Positions 34,557 to 43,301 of a stretch of 64,000 bases of DNA are shown here, in pieces. The position numbers and the translations under genes are program-made. How positions within the stretch are numbered: the first letter of the stretch is position 1; the number at the start of each line of letters is the position of its first letter. Below the pieces are notes generated by a model that saw only the letters and a program-made list of their open reading frames with translations, did no database searches and was not told the DNA's origin. This stretch comes from Halieaceae bacterium UBA4452 (GTDB lineage Bacteria > Pseudomonadota > Gammaproteobacteria > Pseudomonadales > Halieaceae), in NCBI GenBank assembly GCA_002389505.1, contig DGPA01000027.1, positions 34,209-98,208 of the forward strand. The letters run 5' to 3'.

Positions 34557-35093
34557 ATGCAGGAACAAAAAGCCATTATTTCGTGGAAAGTGGCGGGAGT
34601 GTCCCTTGGACTATTATTGACCCTTGCGACATTTCTGGTAAAGCCACTCGGAGTCTCCACACAATTTGTCGTTACCGACGCGGTTGTCATGCATGCGGTG
34701 GCGCCCGAGGCGACGGAAAAGAACGTTTATCTTGCTAAATATGGGGAGAAAGAAGCCTGGGGCATTGGCTACGGCTGGATGCTGGTATTCGGCATGTTTG
34801 TCGGCGGCTTGTTGACGTCCCGTGTGTTCAAGAGCAGGCAACCCGAGGTCGATAAAGGCTCTATGCCAAAGATGTGGGAGGCGGTGTTTGGTGGATCGCG
34901 CCAAAAACGCTTTGCTGCGGCTTTTTTTGGCGGAGCGTTACTCCTCTTTGGTGCTCGATTAGCTGGAGGCTGTACCAGCGGGCATATGATTAGCGGCATG
35001 TCACAGTTAGCGCTGAGTTCTTTTATCTTTGCTATTTTCACTTTTGGGTCGGCCATCGCAATGGCCCATCTTTTGTATCGGCAGCGGGGTTAA
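34557..35093 (+). CDS. YeeE/YedE-family sulfur transporter, first half
   Basis: 178 aa inner-membrane protein with about four hydrophobic helices. The signature GARLAGGCTSGHMISGMSQLA near the C-terminus holds the conserved Cys thought to relay thiosulfate or persulfide sulfur in YeeE-like channels. AAAGGAG is nine bases before the ATG; a GTG two codons upstream is too close to that site. It is followed four bases later by its partner. Two-gene forms like this (PmpAB-like) replace the single long YeeE. Likely imports a reduced sulfur species. Confidence 0.88.
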   Translation: MQEQKAIISWKVAGVSLGLLLTLATFLVKPLGVSTQFVVTDAVVMHAVAPEATEKNVYLAKYGEKEAWGIGYGWMLVFGMFVGGLLTSRVFKSRQPEVDKGSMPKMWEAVFGGSRQKRFAAAFFGGALLLFGARLAGGCTSGHMISGMSQLALSSFIFAIFTFGSAIAMAHLLYRQRG

Positions 35094-35097
35094 GCAC

Positions 35098-35628
35098 ATG
35101 CAGTTAATGACAATTGGCTTTTTGATTGGGTGTGCATTTGGCGCCATTCTTTTTATGGGGGGCGCAAGCAGTTACCGGCGTATTTTAGGCACCTTGTTGC
35201 TCAAAGATATGCTGATTATAAAACTGATGTGTACCGCTATTGGCGTGGGTACTTTAGGCGTGTATTTGCTGGACCTGGGTGGATTAGCAAATATGAGCAT
35301 CAAGCCCGCTTACGTCGGCGGTGTTGCCATCGGTGGCGTCGTCTTTGGTATCGGCTGGGCGGTATCGGGCTATTGTCCCGGTACCTGTATCGTCGGTGCA
35401 GCAGAAGGCAAAGCGGATGCAATCTTTACGGTGTTGGGCGGGTTGCTAGGGGCCCTGCTATTTTCCTTTGCCTTTCCGTATATTGAAGGCGCTTTAATAG
35501 AACCGCTGAATTTTGGTAAGGTCACTGTGCAAGACCTGACCGGCATTAGTGGTATCTATCTGGCACTGCCCTTCAGTGCTCTGCTGCTGATGCTGTCGTT
35601 CGTTGTCTTAAAAGATCGTTACGACTAA
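35098..35628 (+). CDS. YeeE/YedE-family (DUF6691-type) sulfur transporter, second half
   Basis: 176 aa inner-membrane protein. The signature is AVSGYCPGTCIVGAAEGKADA with two conserved Cys. It has about five membrane segments and ends with LLLMLSFVVLKDRYD. The ATG at 35098 follows the stop of the first half by four bases, so the two are co-transcribed and probably form one channel. No rhodanese, persulfide dioxygenase or BigR regulator gene is adjacent. Confidence 0.88.
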   Translation: MQLMTIGFLIGCAFGAILFMGGASSYRRILGTLLLKDMLIIKLMCTAIGVGTLGVYLLDLGGLANMSIKPAYVGGVAIGGVVFGIGWAVSGYCPGTCIVGAAEGKADAIFTVLGGLLGALLFSFAFPYIEGALIEPLNFGKVTVQDLTGISGIYLALPFSALLLMLSFVVLKDRYD

Positions 35629-35671
35629 CGAGGGTGCTTGGGCAAATAGCATCGCTATCTGCATGTCAGGC

Positions 35672-35698
35672 AAAAAAAAGCCCGGTCAATACCGGGCT
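35672..35698 (-). terminator. Rho-independent terminator of katG
   Basis: AGCCCGGT-ATTG-ACCGGGCT followed by seven T residues on the minus strand is a perfect 8-bp stem with a T-tract, 24 bases after the katG stop. It does not serve the plus-strand genes well, because the T-tract is on one side only. Confidence 0.92.
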
Positions 35699-35721
35699 AG
35701 GTTGGCTCCTTGTGGGCGTGC

Positions 35722-37980
35722 TTAGCGCGACGCCATGCCCGAGCGAGGCGTAGCAATGGCCTCTAGGTCAAAGCGGTCATTGGTCATGATCTTCGTCCAC
35801 GCGCCGACAAAGTCAGCGATAAATGTCCTCTCGCCGTCACTCGATGCATACACTTCAGCGACCGACCTCAGTTCAGAGCTCGAGCCAAACATTAAGTCAA
35901 CGGGCGTTGCGGTCCACTTTCGTTCGCCTGTTGCCCGGTCGACACCCACATAAGCGCCGGCGAATTCGCTTGACGGTGACCACTGGGTAGACATGTCCAA
36001 CAGATTGATGAAATAGTCATTGCTCAGTGTACCCACGGCATCCGTAAACACCCCGTAGTCGGTGCCATCGGCATTGCCACCTAGCACCCGTAAACCACCG
36101 ACCAAGGCAGTCATTTCTGGCACGTTTAAGCTCAACAAGTTGGCTTTATCGATCATGGCTCGAACAGGCGGTAGGTAGGTCCGATCGGCGTCATAGAAAT
36201 TACGGAAGCCGTCGGCGGTGGGTTCTAGTACCGCGAAAGACTGACTGTCTGTCATGTCCTGACTGGCGTCTGTTCGCCCCGGAGTGAAGGGTACCTCAAC
36301 GTCGTGACCTGCGGCTGCGGCTGCCTGCTCGATGGCGGCAGCGCCCCCGAGAACAATGAGATCAGCCAATGATACCCGCTTGCCCGATGACTGCGCCTCG
36401 TTGTAATCCGCTTGGAGGGCTTCCAAACCGCTGATCACACGTGCCAGCTCGGAGGGATTGTTGGCCGACCAGTCTTTCATCGGGGTCAGTCTTATGCGTG
36501 CTCCGTTAGCACCGCCGCGTCTGTCACTATCGCGATAGGAGGCAGCCGATGCCCATGCAGTTCGTACCAGTTCCGGTACTGTCAGATCGCTGTTAAGAAT
36601 GGCGCTTTTGAGGGCGGCAACATCGTTATCATCAAGTAGTGCATGATCCACGTCCGGCAGGGGATCTTGCCACAGTAGGACTTCCGCAGGCACATCGGTG
36701 CCGACGTAACGCGCTCGAGGGCCCATATCTCTGTGGGTCAACTTAAACCACGCTCGGGCAAAAGCGTCCTCAAACTCTTTGGGATTGCTGAGGAAGCGCT
36801 CAGAGATCGCACGGTAGGCAGGATCGGCGGTCAGCGCAAGATCAGTGGTAAACATTATGGGTGCATGACGCTCACCGGCTAGGTGAGCATCGGGGACCGT
36901 GTTGGCAGCCTTGCCCTCTTTAGGCACCCATTGCGTGGCGCCTGCGGGGCTTTTTGTCATCTCCCAGTCGTAAGCAAAAAGGTTGGTCAAGTACATCATG
37001 CTCCATCGGGTGGGGGTCGCAGTCCATGCCCCCTCCAGCCCACTGGTGATGGTGTCTTCTGAATGTCCTTTGCCGCAGCGATTGTTCCAACCCATCCCCT
37101 GCTGATCAATGCTTTCTGCTGCCGGCTCAACGTCCATGCAGTCTCCAGGCTTATGCGCTCCGTGGGCCTTGCCAAAGGTATGACCGCCGGCGATGAGCGC
37201 TACCGTTTCTGCGTCGTTCATTGCCATACGACCAAAGGTTTCGCGAATATCATTGGCCGCTAGGGCAGGGTCGGGTGTGCCGTTTGGGCCCTCGGGATTG
37301 ACGTAGATGAGTCCCATCTGAACCGCCGCCAGTGGTTTTTTTAACGTTCGCTGACCCTCATAGCGCTCATCGGCGAGCATGGCCGTTTCGGGCCCCCAAT
37401 AGACTAGGTCCGGTTCCCAATCATCGCTGCGACCGCCAGCAAAGCCAAAAGTGGAAAAGCCCATATCTTCCAAGGACACATTGCCGGCCAATACCATCAG
37501 ATCGGCCCAGGATAGTTTGCTACCGTATTTTTGCTTGACGGGCCACAGTAGACGACGAGCTTTGTCGAGGTTGGTGTTGTCCGGCCAGCTGTTGAGTGGC
37601 TCGAAGCGCTGTTGACCGCCACCCGCTCCACCGCGTCCGTCTGCCACTCGGTAGGTGCCGGCACTGTGCCATGCCATGCGGATAAAAAACGGACCGTAGT
37701 GTCCGTAGTCGGCAGGCCACCAATCTTGTGAGCGGGTAAGAATGTTACGGATGTCATCCTTGACCGTGCTGAGGTCGAGCGTGGCGAAGGCGGCGGCATA
37801 GTTGAAGTCAGCGCCATAGGGATTCGATTCGGGACTCTGTCGACGCAGGGGGGATAAGTCAATGCGCTCGGGCCACCAAAAACTGGGTTCTTTGGTGAAG
37901 GTATTTTCTGCGAAGCTCGACGCCGACACGGCACTTATCAGAGCCATTGCGGCAATCAATATTTTTTTTGTGGCCAACAT
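35722..37980 (-). CDS. katG: Catalase-peroxidase, exported form
   Basis: Bifunctional heme enzyme that removes H2O2. At 752 aa the length is normal for KatG plus a signal peptide. The ATG behind AGGAGAGAAGG gives LATKKILIAAMALISAVSASSFAEN, a signal peptide, so the enzyme should be periplasmic. Distal residues lie in FIRMAWHSAGTYR (R101, W104, H105), the adduct Tyr in GLIYVNPEGP, and the proximal His in IAGGHTFGKAHG. The catalytically silent C-terminal half is complete (VRTAWASAASYRDSDRRGG). An in-frame ATG 17 codons upstream lacks a ribosome site. Confidence 0.95.
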   Translation of the reverse strand: MLATKKILIAAMALISAVSASSFAENTFTKEPSFWWPERIDLSPLRRQSPESNPYGADFNYAAAFATLDLSTVKDDIRNILTRSQDWWPADYGHYGPFFIRMAWHSAGTYRVADGRGGAGGGQQRFEPLNSWPDNTNLDKARRLLWPVKQKYGSKLSWADLMVLAGNVSLEDMGFSTFGFAGGRSDDWEPDLVYWGPETAMLADERYEGQRTLKKPLAAVQMGLIYVNPEGPNGTPDPALAANDIRETFGRMAMNDAETVALIAGGHTFGKAHGAHKPGDCMDVEPAAESIDQQGMGWNNRCGKGHSEDTITSGLEGAWTATPTRWSMMYLTNLFAYDWEMTKSPAGATQWVPKEGKAANTVPDAHLAGERHAPIMFTTDLALTADPAYRAISERFLSNPKEFEDAFARAWFKLTHRDMGPRARYVGTDVPAEVLLWQDPLPDVDHALLDDNDVAALKSAILNSDLTVPELVRTAWASAASYRDSDRRGGANGARIRLTPMKDWSANNPSELARVISGLEALQADYNEAQSSGKRVSLADLIVLGGAAAIEQAAAAAGHDVEVPFTPGRTDASQDMTDSQSFAVLEPTADGFRNFYDADRTYLPPVRAMIDKANLLSLNVPEMTALVGGLRVLGGNADGTDYGVFTDAVGTLSNDYFINLLDMSTQWSPSSEFAGAYVGVDRATGERKWTATPVDLMFGSSSELRSVAEVYASSDGERTFIADFVGAWTKIMTNDRFDLEAIATPRSGMASR

Positions 37981-38286
37981 CTGCCTTCTCTCCTGCATTA
38001 TTTCGGATGGGACAGTGAGCCGGTCGCACAAGGTGTTGATGCGATCCCTGCCACACTGCTAAGTACTCCCCGTAGAATACCGACGGTTGCGGCTGTTAGC
38101 CAATGGAATTAGTTATAAAAGCTGATCGAAAATAGCGATACATGCACAACAATGGATACCGGCAGTGGGTCGTTGTTGTCAAGGGTGCTTCGTAGACGTG
38201 TTTGCGACTTAATGTTGTCGTTCACGGGTAGATTGCCCGTGAACGACATCGATACAGGCTGTGTCCAGCCATTGCTAGCCGCTTGT
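37981..38286. other. Intergenic region upstream of katG
   Basis: This 306-bp stretch holds the katG promoter region and the strong inverted repeat at 38216-38248. I looked for an OxyR-type site but found nothing convincing. The rest shows no ORF or other repeat. Confidence 0.4.
38216..38248. repeat. Perfect 13-bp inverted repeat
   Basis: TGTCGTTCACGGG and CCCGTGAACGACA flank the 7-base loop TAGATTG. It lies 39 bases past the stop of the metalloprotease-like gene (minus strand). There is no T-run on either side, so it is not a classical terminator. It may be a Rho-linked RNA stabiliser or a protein-binding site. Confidence 0.6.
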
Positions 38287-40902
38287 TTAAAACGTTACTG
38301 TCAAGGTGTTAGAGCAGTCAGCGTTTTCGTTACACACTTGATAGCGGATAGTCATGCCACCTTTGCCTAAGCTGCTGTCGGTGAAGCTATTGCTGGTGGT
38401 GGTACCCAGTGAGATGCCATCACGAAGAATTTGGTACTCGCTCCCACTACCTTGCCAAGACAGGTCAACGCGGTTTTCACCCTTTTGCTTGTAAGTCGAT
38501 ACCAGCGCGAGGTCAACATTGCTGCTGTTATCGCCCCCGCCTCCAGCACCGGGATCCACGGTAGTGTCAGTGACCACAACGATGCTATCGATGAAGACAC
38601 TATCGAGGCTGCGGCTGCCTCGCGTGCGGTCGCTATCGGCTACTTTGATCGTGAGTTGCCCGCCACTCTGGGCAATACCTGCCACATTAAGGGCAGCGCC
38701 TGTCGTGCCAAATTCACCTATTACACCGCTCTGGTTACCGATGAACCAAGACGCAATAAAACGGTCGTTGTCTACGGAAGCAGTTTGCGATCCCCATACC
38801 TCAATACGGGATTCCCCTTGAGGCACATTGACCTGCCACTCGTGCTCGGCATAGCTGTAGCGATTGCTGGGCTTACCCCCCGATTCACTCTCGCGGATGA
38901 CCTGAGTATTGCCATCGGTAATATGGGTGCGAGTGTAGTCCCCGTTGACGGAGCCCGCGATTGACGTCTCGCTGCTCGCCACGCTATCCACAAAGGCCGG
39001 CGCAGTGACGACAATAGTTCCGATGACTGCAGTAGTCTGTGCACCAAGATTATCCGTCGCAGTAAGGGTTACCAGATACTCTCCCGCCTGCTGGTAGCTA
39101 TGGCTGGCGGTCGTATTGGCAGAGGTAAATCCATTGCCAAAATCCCACAGCAGTGATGCGATAGTGCCGTCAACGTCGTAACTACCTCCATCGCTCACAT
39201 TGACAGACAATGGCAGCTCGCCACCCGCACTATCAATAGTGCCTTGAGCGAAGGGCGGCTGATTAATCACATCGATCACCATCTCGCTACGATCAACCAG
39301 TCCGGTTTCGCTTACCACGGTTAGTGTCGCGGTGAATGCACCCGCATAGTCATAGCGGTGGGTGGCGGTGCTTCCTGACGCCTGACTGCCATCGCCAAAA
39401 CTCCACTGCCAGCTAGAGGCATCGGTCGATGAGCTGCCGTCGAAATTCACCGTTAAAGGTGCAAAATCTGGCGCGTAGTCTGAACTTATGGTGGCAGTTG
39501 GCGTCACTAAGTTAGCGTCATCGACGTATTGGGCAGTGATTTGGTAGCTGCCCAAACTGCCGTAATCCGTGTAGCCCGTTGCCAGTGGCTCGCCTTTACC
39601 GACCCCCGCTAGCAGCAGGGTGTATTGCCCGCCGGCCAAGTCGGCATCAAGGTTGGCTTCCAGAACAGTCTCATCATTGACACTGACAACGGTATTGCCA
39701 GCGCTATCGATAAGCGTGAGACCAATATCGAGGTTTGGTGACACGGCGCTCGGTAGAGCCGCAATAGAAAGTGCACCCGCTCCGGCAGTGAAGGTAAAAG
39801 CATCAACGTCCGCCGGAGTCTCAATAACACCCCCAGCGACAAAGTGACTGATGGCGCCGTCACTGTTGCTAGCAGGGGTGGTTGCCGTTACTGCGCCGTC
39901 GCCATGATCATCCGCGCTCACCCCAAGCAGGTTGTTATGCATTACCTGATAGTCATCTTGGGTCGTGGTTGCGTCGTTGTACTCGCCTTTACTCCATTGA
40001 ACGACCGATCGGTTGTAGCCTACCCCCATGATGGGCGCCCAGCTGGTTGCTCCTGAGCCGTGTCCCGTGTAATAACCCGCAGTGCTCGTTGCGTCGTGAC
40101 TGAGGCCAAGATTATGACCAGCTTCATGGGAGGCCGCTTCGGCGATTCCTACCACCGAGCTGTTGAACACTAGGGCTGGCTGATATCTGTCGCTACCGAT
40201 GTAATCGAAAGTACCCACATAGGCGACCCCACCACAACTGCAGCTGTAGAAGGTGTTGGGGGTGACTAATACACGGGTGCCGAAGTAAGGGTCACTGCTA
40301 GTATTCCGAATAAGAGCATCTTCCCCTGGAAACCGTGTGGTGACATTGATATCAAAGGCGGCAAAGTCTTCGGCTACCCGACGCCATATGGTCTGAATAT
40401 CCGCGAGTTCGGTGTCATTGAAAGAGCTTCTGTCACCGTCGCGGGACCATGCTAGCGCGTCAATAACGTCCAGTCCGGCACTCGTGTTCCAACCGGTATT
40501 GACCAATGTATGCCCGTCAAAATCAAGATAGAGTGTACGCGCTGACTCAGGCCGGCTTTCCAGTAAAAACGTTTGCGAGAGCGGGTACAACGCGCTGCCA
40601 TGTAGGTCAGCATTGGCACTGGGCATGAGGTCCGCGTCGGGTTCGGTGAAGTACAGGCGTCCGCGGGTGTCGAGAAAAGCATGGTCATCGTCGCGCAATG
40701 TTCGAGCGAATTCGGCAACACTCATATCGTAGGTGGCAGCCCATGTGGGCAGCCGATTGCCAATCGCCGTAATTGCTTGCTCAGCTTTTACTGCGCCGGG
40801 GAGTGTTAATTCAGGTAGGTCGTCGAGGGTTTGCGCGTAACTTGTAGTAGCGAATAACCCAGCGAGTAACAGGCTGGTGGCACCAAAGGTTTGCTTTAGC
40901 AT
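38287..40902 (-). CDS. Secreted zinc metalloprotease-like protein with PKD domains
   Basis: 871 aa. A signal peptide (LLLAGLFATTSYAQ) is followed by a prodomain-like region and a zinc-protease core with HEAGHNLGLSHD (H259, E260, H263, H269), the metzincin pattern HExxHxxGxxH. Two PKD domains follow (about 480-545 with WSFGDGSQASG, and about 555-640 with LLWDFGNGFTS). Next come a carbohydrate-binding-like domain of about 130 residues and a short FnIII-like C-terminal module (EYQILRDGISLG). A good AAGGAG ribosome site is present. It probably acts outside the cell on proteins or peptide-glycan matter; the cleaved substrate is unknown. Confidence 0.85.
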   Translation of the reverse strand: MLKQTFGATSLLLAGLFATTSYAQTLDDLPELTLPGAVKAEQAITAIGNRLPTWAATYDMSVAEFARTLRDDDHAFLDTRGRLYFTEPDADLMPSANADLHGSALYPLSQTFLLESRPESARTLYLDFDGHTLVNTGWNTSAGLDVIDALAWSRDGDRSSFNDTELADIQTIWRRVAEDFAAFDINVTTRFPGEDALIRNTSSDPYFGTRVLVTPNTFYSCSCGGVAYVGTFDYIGSDRYQPALVFNSSVVGIAEAASHEAGHNLGLSHDATSTAGYYTGHGSGATSWAPIMGVGYNRSVVQWSKGEYNDATTTQDDYQVMHNNLLGVSADDHGDGAVTATTPASNSDGAISHFVAGGVIETPADVDAFTFTAGAGALSIAALPSAVSPNLDIGLTLIDSAGNTVVSVNDETVLEANLDADLAGGQYTLLLAGVGKGEPLATGYTDYGSLGSYQITAQYVDDANLVTPTATISSDYAPDFAPLTVNFDGSSSTDASSWQWSFGDGSQASGSTATHRYDYAGAFTATLTVVSETGLVDRSEMVIDVINQPPFAQGTIDSAGGELPLSVNVSDGGSYDVDGTIASLLWDFGNGFTSANTTASHSYQQAGEYLVTLTATDNLGAQTTAVIGTIVVTAPAFVDSVASSETSIAGSVNGDYTRTHITDGNTQVIRESESGGKPSNRYSYAEHEWQVNVPQGESRIEVWGSQTASVDNDRFIASWFIGNQSGVIGEFGTTGAALNVAGIAQSGGQLTIKVADSDRTRGSRSLDSVFIDSIVVVTDTTVDPGAGGGGDNSSNVDLALVSTYKQKGENRVDLSWQGSGSEYQILRDGISLGTTTSNSFTDSSLGKGGMTIRYQVCNENADCSNTLTVTF

Positions 40903-41075
40903 GTCGAGCTCCTTGTTGGTGGTCCTGCTGCCCTAGGCGTGTTCGCCCTTAGGCCAGAGACTTTGCGAGCCCCGCTTTCACGAGGGGTGCCGTTTCAGTA
41001 AGGTTGTTATCATGGCTATAACGCAAAAAGCGTAGCAAAGCGCGCAGCAAAATGCAATCATTTTGTTGGCTCGAC

Positions 41076-41249
41076 AAGGCGGGCCGCATTTGGATGAACG
41101 GTTATCACGCCTATCCAGCCCATGCAGCATTCGGTGGCTATAAGAAATCAGGTATTGGTCCTGAGACCCTCAAGGTAGCACTTGTGCATTTCCCGCCAAG
41201 TAAAAACCTGCTAAGAAGCTGTAGCGACAACCCGCTGGGTTTCCTTTAG
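41076..41249 (+). pseudogene. Aldehyde dehydrogenase, C-terminal remnant
   Basis: Fifty-seven codons reading KAGRIWMNGYHAYPAHAAFG, then GYKKSGIGPET and, to the stop, SKNLLRSCSDNPLGFL. This matches the last part of AldB/ExaC-type acetaldehyde dehydrogenases. The preceding bases do not continue the homology, and a complete gene would need about 450 more codons. No start or ribosome site belongs to it. It is therefore a remnant left by a deletion. It lies in the 607-bp gap 40903-41509, which otherwise holds only the promoter of the next operon. Confidence 0.8.
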
Positions 41250-41416
41250 TGAACTAACACCTGGCGAATCTGCGCCGTAGATCCCTATGTGTTTACCGCC
41301 TGGGAATCAAGGTGTGCTATCGGGGAGCGCCGGGTCACTCCTGTGCGAGGGCAGTGACAAAAAGGCGGTGTAGTGAGAGCAAGCAGTGGCGATACCTGCC
41401 GCCGCCGATCACATAC

Positions 41417-41445
41417 TTGAGTGTAAAGAAAACATACTGTATGTT
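41417..41445 (+). promoter_or_regulatory. Promoter with palindromic operator
   Basis: TTGAGT and TATGTT are separated by 17 bp, a plausible sigma-70 promoter. The perfect palindrome AACATAC-T-GTATGTT (41431-41445) covers the -10 element, where a bound repressor would block transcription. ACATACT also occurs 21 bp upstream at 41411. It lies 65 bases before the acyl-CoA dehydrogenase start. Confidence 0.6.
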
Positions 41446-41509
41446 CGAAAGCTGGGCGCATGGCCCCGTCCTAGCCCTTTTTTCTCCCTTTACACACAGG
41501 ATGTCAGTT

Positions 41510-42736
41510 ATGGATCTGGGTATCTCAGCGCGACTTGAGCCCTTGCTTGAGCAAGTGCGTGCTTACATTAGCGATGACGTAATGCCGCTAGAGGCGGAGT
41601 TTTTCCAAGAGCTGCGCACCGGTAGTCCCTGGGAATTCTCCGAGCGTCAGACAGACATTCTTCAGCAGCTGAAAGCGGGTGCGCAGGAGCGCGGGCTATG
41701 GAACTTCTTTCTCACCGGCGACAAAGGCTCGGGCCTGAACACGGTCGAATACGCCTACTTGGCAGAAGAGATGGGCAAGTGTCATTTGGGCGCAGAGGTG
41801 TTCAACTGTTCAGCGCCGGATACCGGCAACATGGAGGTCCTGCACAAGTACGGCAGTGAGTCCCAAAAACAGCAATGGCTAGCGCCACTCCTCGCCGGCG
41901 AGATTCGTTCATGTTTTGGCATGACTGAACCAGCGGTGGCTTCTTCAGATGCCACCAATATTGCTACTCGAGCGGTTCTTGAGGGTGATGAATGGGTGAT
42001 TAACGGTGAAAAACACTGGATTTCTGGAGCGGGAGACCCGCGTTGCAAGATTATGATCTGTATGGTTAAAACCAGCCCCGATGCCCCAAAGCATCAGCAA
42101 CAAAGTCAAATTTTAGTACCCCTGGACACGCCCGGCGTTGATATTCTTCGTCACCTCACCGTGTTTAACATGGATGATGCGCCCCATGGACACATGCACC
42201 TACGCTTAAACGACGTCCGCGTACCCAAAGACAATATGATTCTCGGTGAGGGCCGTGGGTTTGAAATTTCACAAGGCCGTTTAGGCCCCGGACGGATTCA
42301 CCACTGCATGCGCTCCATTGGCGCCGCCGAGCGCGCCCTGCAATTGCTGTGCGAGCGTGCAACAACCCGGGAGGCTTTTGGCCGTCCTCTCGCGAAACTG
42401 GGCGCTAATATTGACATCATTGCCGATGCGCGGATGTCCATCGAGCAGGCGCGATTACTGACCTTAAAAACCGCGTGGATGATGGACAACGTAGACGCCA
42501 AAGAGGCGCGTATTTGGATTTCGATGATTAAAACTGTCGTCCCCAATATGACGCTCAAGATCGTCGATGAGGCTATTCAAATGCACGGTGGCATTGGCGT
42601 ATCTCAAGATACGCCGTTGGCCGCTATGTGGTCGGGGCAGCGAACGCTACGTTTGGCAGACGGTCCCGATGCGGTTCATCGTATGGTCGTTGGTCGCCAT
42701 GAGCTCAAGCGATATGCGACGACTCACCGTGACTAG
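41510..42736 (+). CDS. Acyl-CoA dehydrogenase, ACAD10/11-like
   Basis: 408 aa FAD enzyme opening the catabolic operon. I chose the ATG giving MDLGISARLEPLLEQVRAY, nine bases after AGG; the frame runs about 200 bases further upstream across the promoter. Visible motifs are FGMTEPAVASSDATN, GRLGPGRIHHCMRSIGAAERAL, REAFGRPLAK and IQMHGGIGVSQDTPLA. The usual C-terminal Glu position reads LADGPDAVH, as in the mitochondrial ACAD10/11 group, whose members handle unusual branched or 4-hydroxy acyl-CoAs. It probably carries out the first oxidation of a cycle completed by the following genes. Confidence 0.9.
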   Translation: MDLGISARLEPLLEQVRAYISDDVMPLEAEFFQELRTGSPWEFSERQTDILQQLKAGAQERGLWNFFLTGDKGSGLNTVEYAYLAEEMGKCHLGAEVFNCSAPDTGNMEVLHKYGSESQKQQWLAPLLAGEIRSCFGMTEPAVASSDATNIATRAVLEGDEWVINGEKHWISGAGDPRCKIMICMVKTSPDAPKHQQQSQILVPLDTPGVDILRHLTVFNMDDAPHGHMHLRLNDVRVPKDNMILGEGRGFEISQGRLGPGRIHHCMRSIGAAERALQLLCERATTREAFGRPLAKLGANIDIIADARMSIEQARLLTLKTAWMMDNVDAKEARIWISMIKTVVPNMTLKIVDEAIQMHGGIGVSQDTPLAAMWSGQRTLRLADGPDAVHRMVVGRHELKRYATTHRD

Positions 42737-42806
42737 CCGGCAACATTTCGCGATGGCTAGGCATGGATCATGCCCAGTTCAATCACTTTTTTAGGAGGAC
42801 ACAGCA

Positions 42807-43271
42807 ATGACGTTCAAAACAGTAGCGCCAGAAGCGCTGGAGCAGATGGCAGGGACGAAACTCGGTGTTAGCGACTGGGTCACCCTCGAGCAGGAGCGAA
42901 TCAACACCTTCGCAGATTGCACCGAAGACCATCAGTTTATTCATATTAATGAAGAGGCTGCGGCTCAAACGCCGTTCGGTGGAACCATAGCGCATGGATT
43001 TTTAACCCTATCAATGTTGGTCAAACTGTGTGAGAGCGTGTCAGTCCATCCCGAAGGGATGGTAATGGGTGTTAATTATGGTCTCAACAAGGTGCGGTTT
43101 TTAGCGCCAGTGCGGGCAGGAAAGCGAGTCAGAGCCCATGTTGAGTTGGCGAGTGTGGAACGCAAAGACGATAAGCGCTTGTTAACGCAGCAAAATATCA
43201 CCGTGGAGATTGAGGGCGAAGAGACGCCGGCGGTCTACGCCGAGTGGCTTGGTATGAGTATTTTAGGCTAA
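42807..43271 (+). CDS. MaoC-family (R)-specific enoyl-CoA hydratase
   Basis: 154 aa hot-dog-fold hydratase that would add water to the enoyl-CoA made by the preceding dehydrogenase. The hydratase 2 motif appears as DCTEDHQFIHINEEAAAQTPFGGTIAHGFLTLSM (residues about 34-67), with the catalytic Asp and His. An AGGAGG ribosome site precedes it. It is the second gene of the operon, 70 bp after the acyl-CoA dehydrogenase. Confidence 0.9.
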   Translation: MTFKTVAPEALEQMAGTKLGVSDWVTLEQERINTFADCTEDHQFIHINEEAAAQTPFGGTIAHGFLTLSMLVKLCESVSVHPEGMVMGVNYGLNKVRFLAPVRAGKRVRAHVELASVERKDDKRLLTQQNITVEIEGEETPAVYAEWLGMSILG

Positions 43272-43301
43272 TCAGCAGTTAACGAGGGGGAGAAAAACAC
43301 G

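Noticed and set aside
38030..38160. OxyR-type site before katG
   Set aside because: Only weak CTAT/ATCG-like fragments; spacing does not fit the OxyR pattern.
41312..41509. In-frame upstream extension of the ACAD10/11-like gene
   Set aside because: It covers the promoter and palindrome, and the translation is not acyl-CoA dehydrogenase-like.
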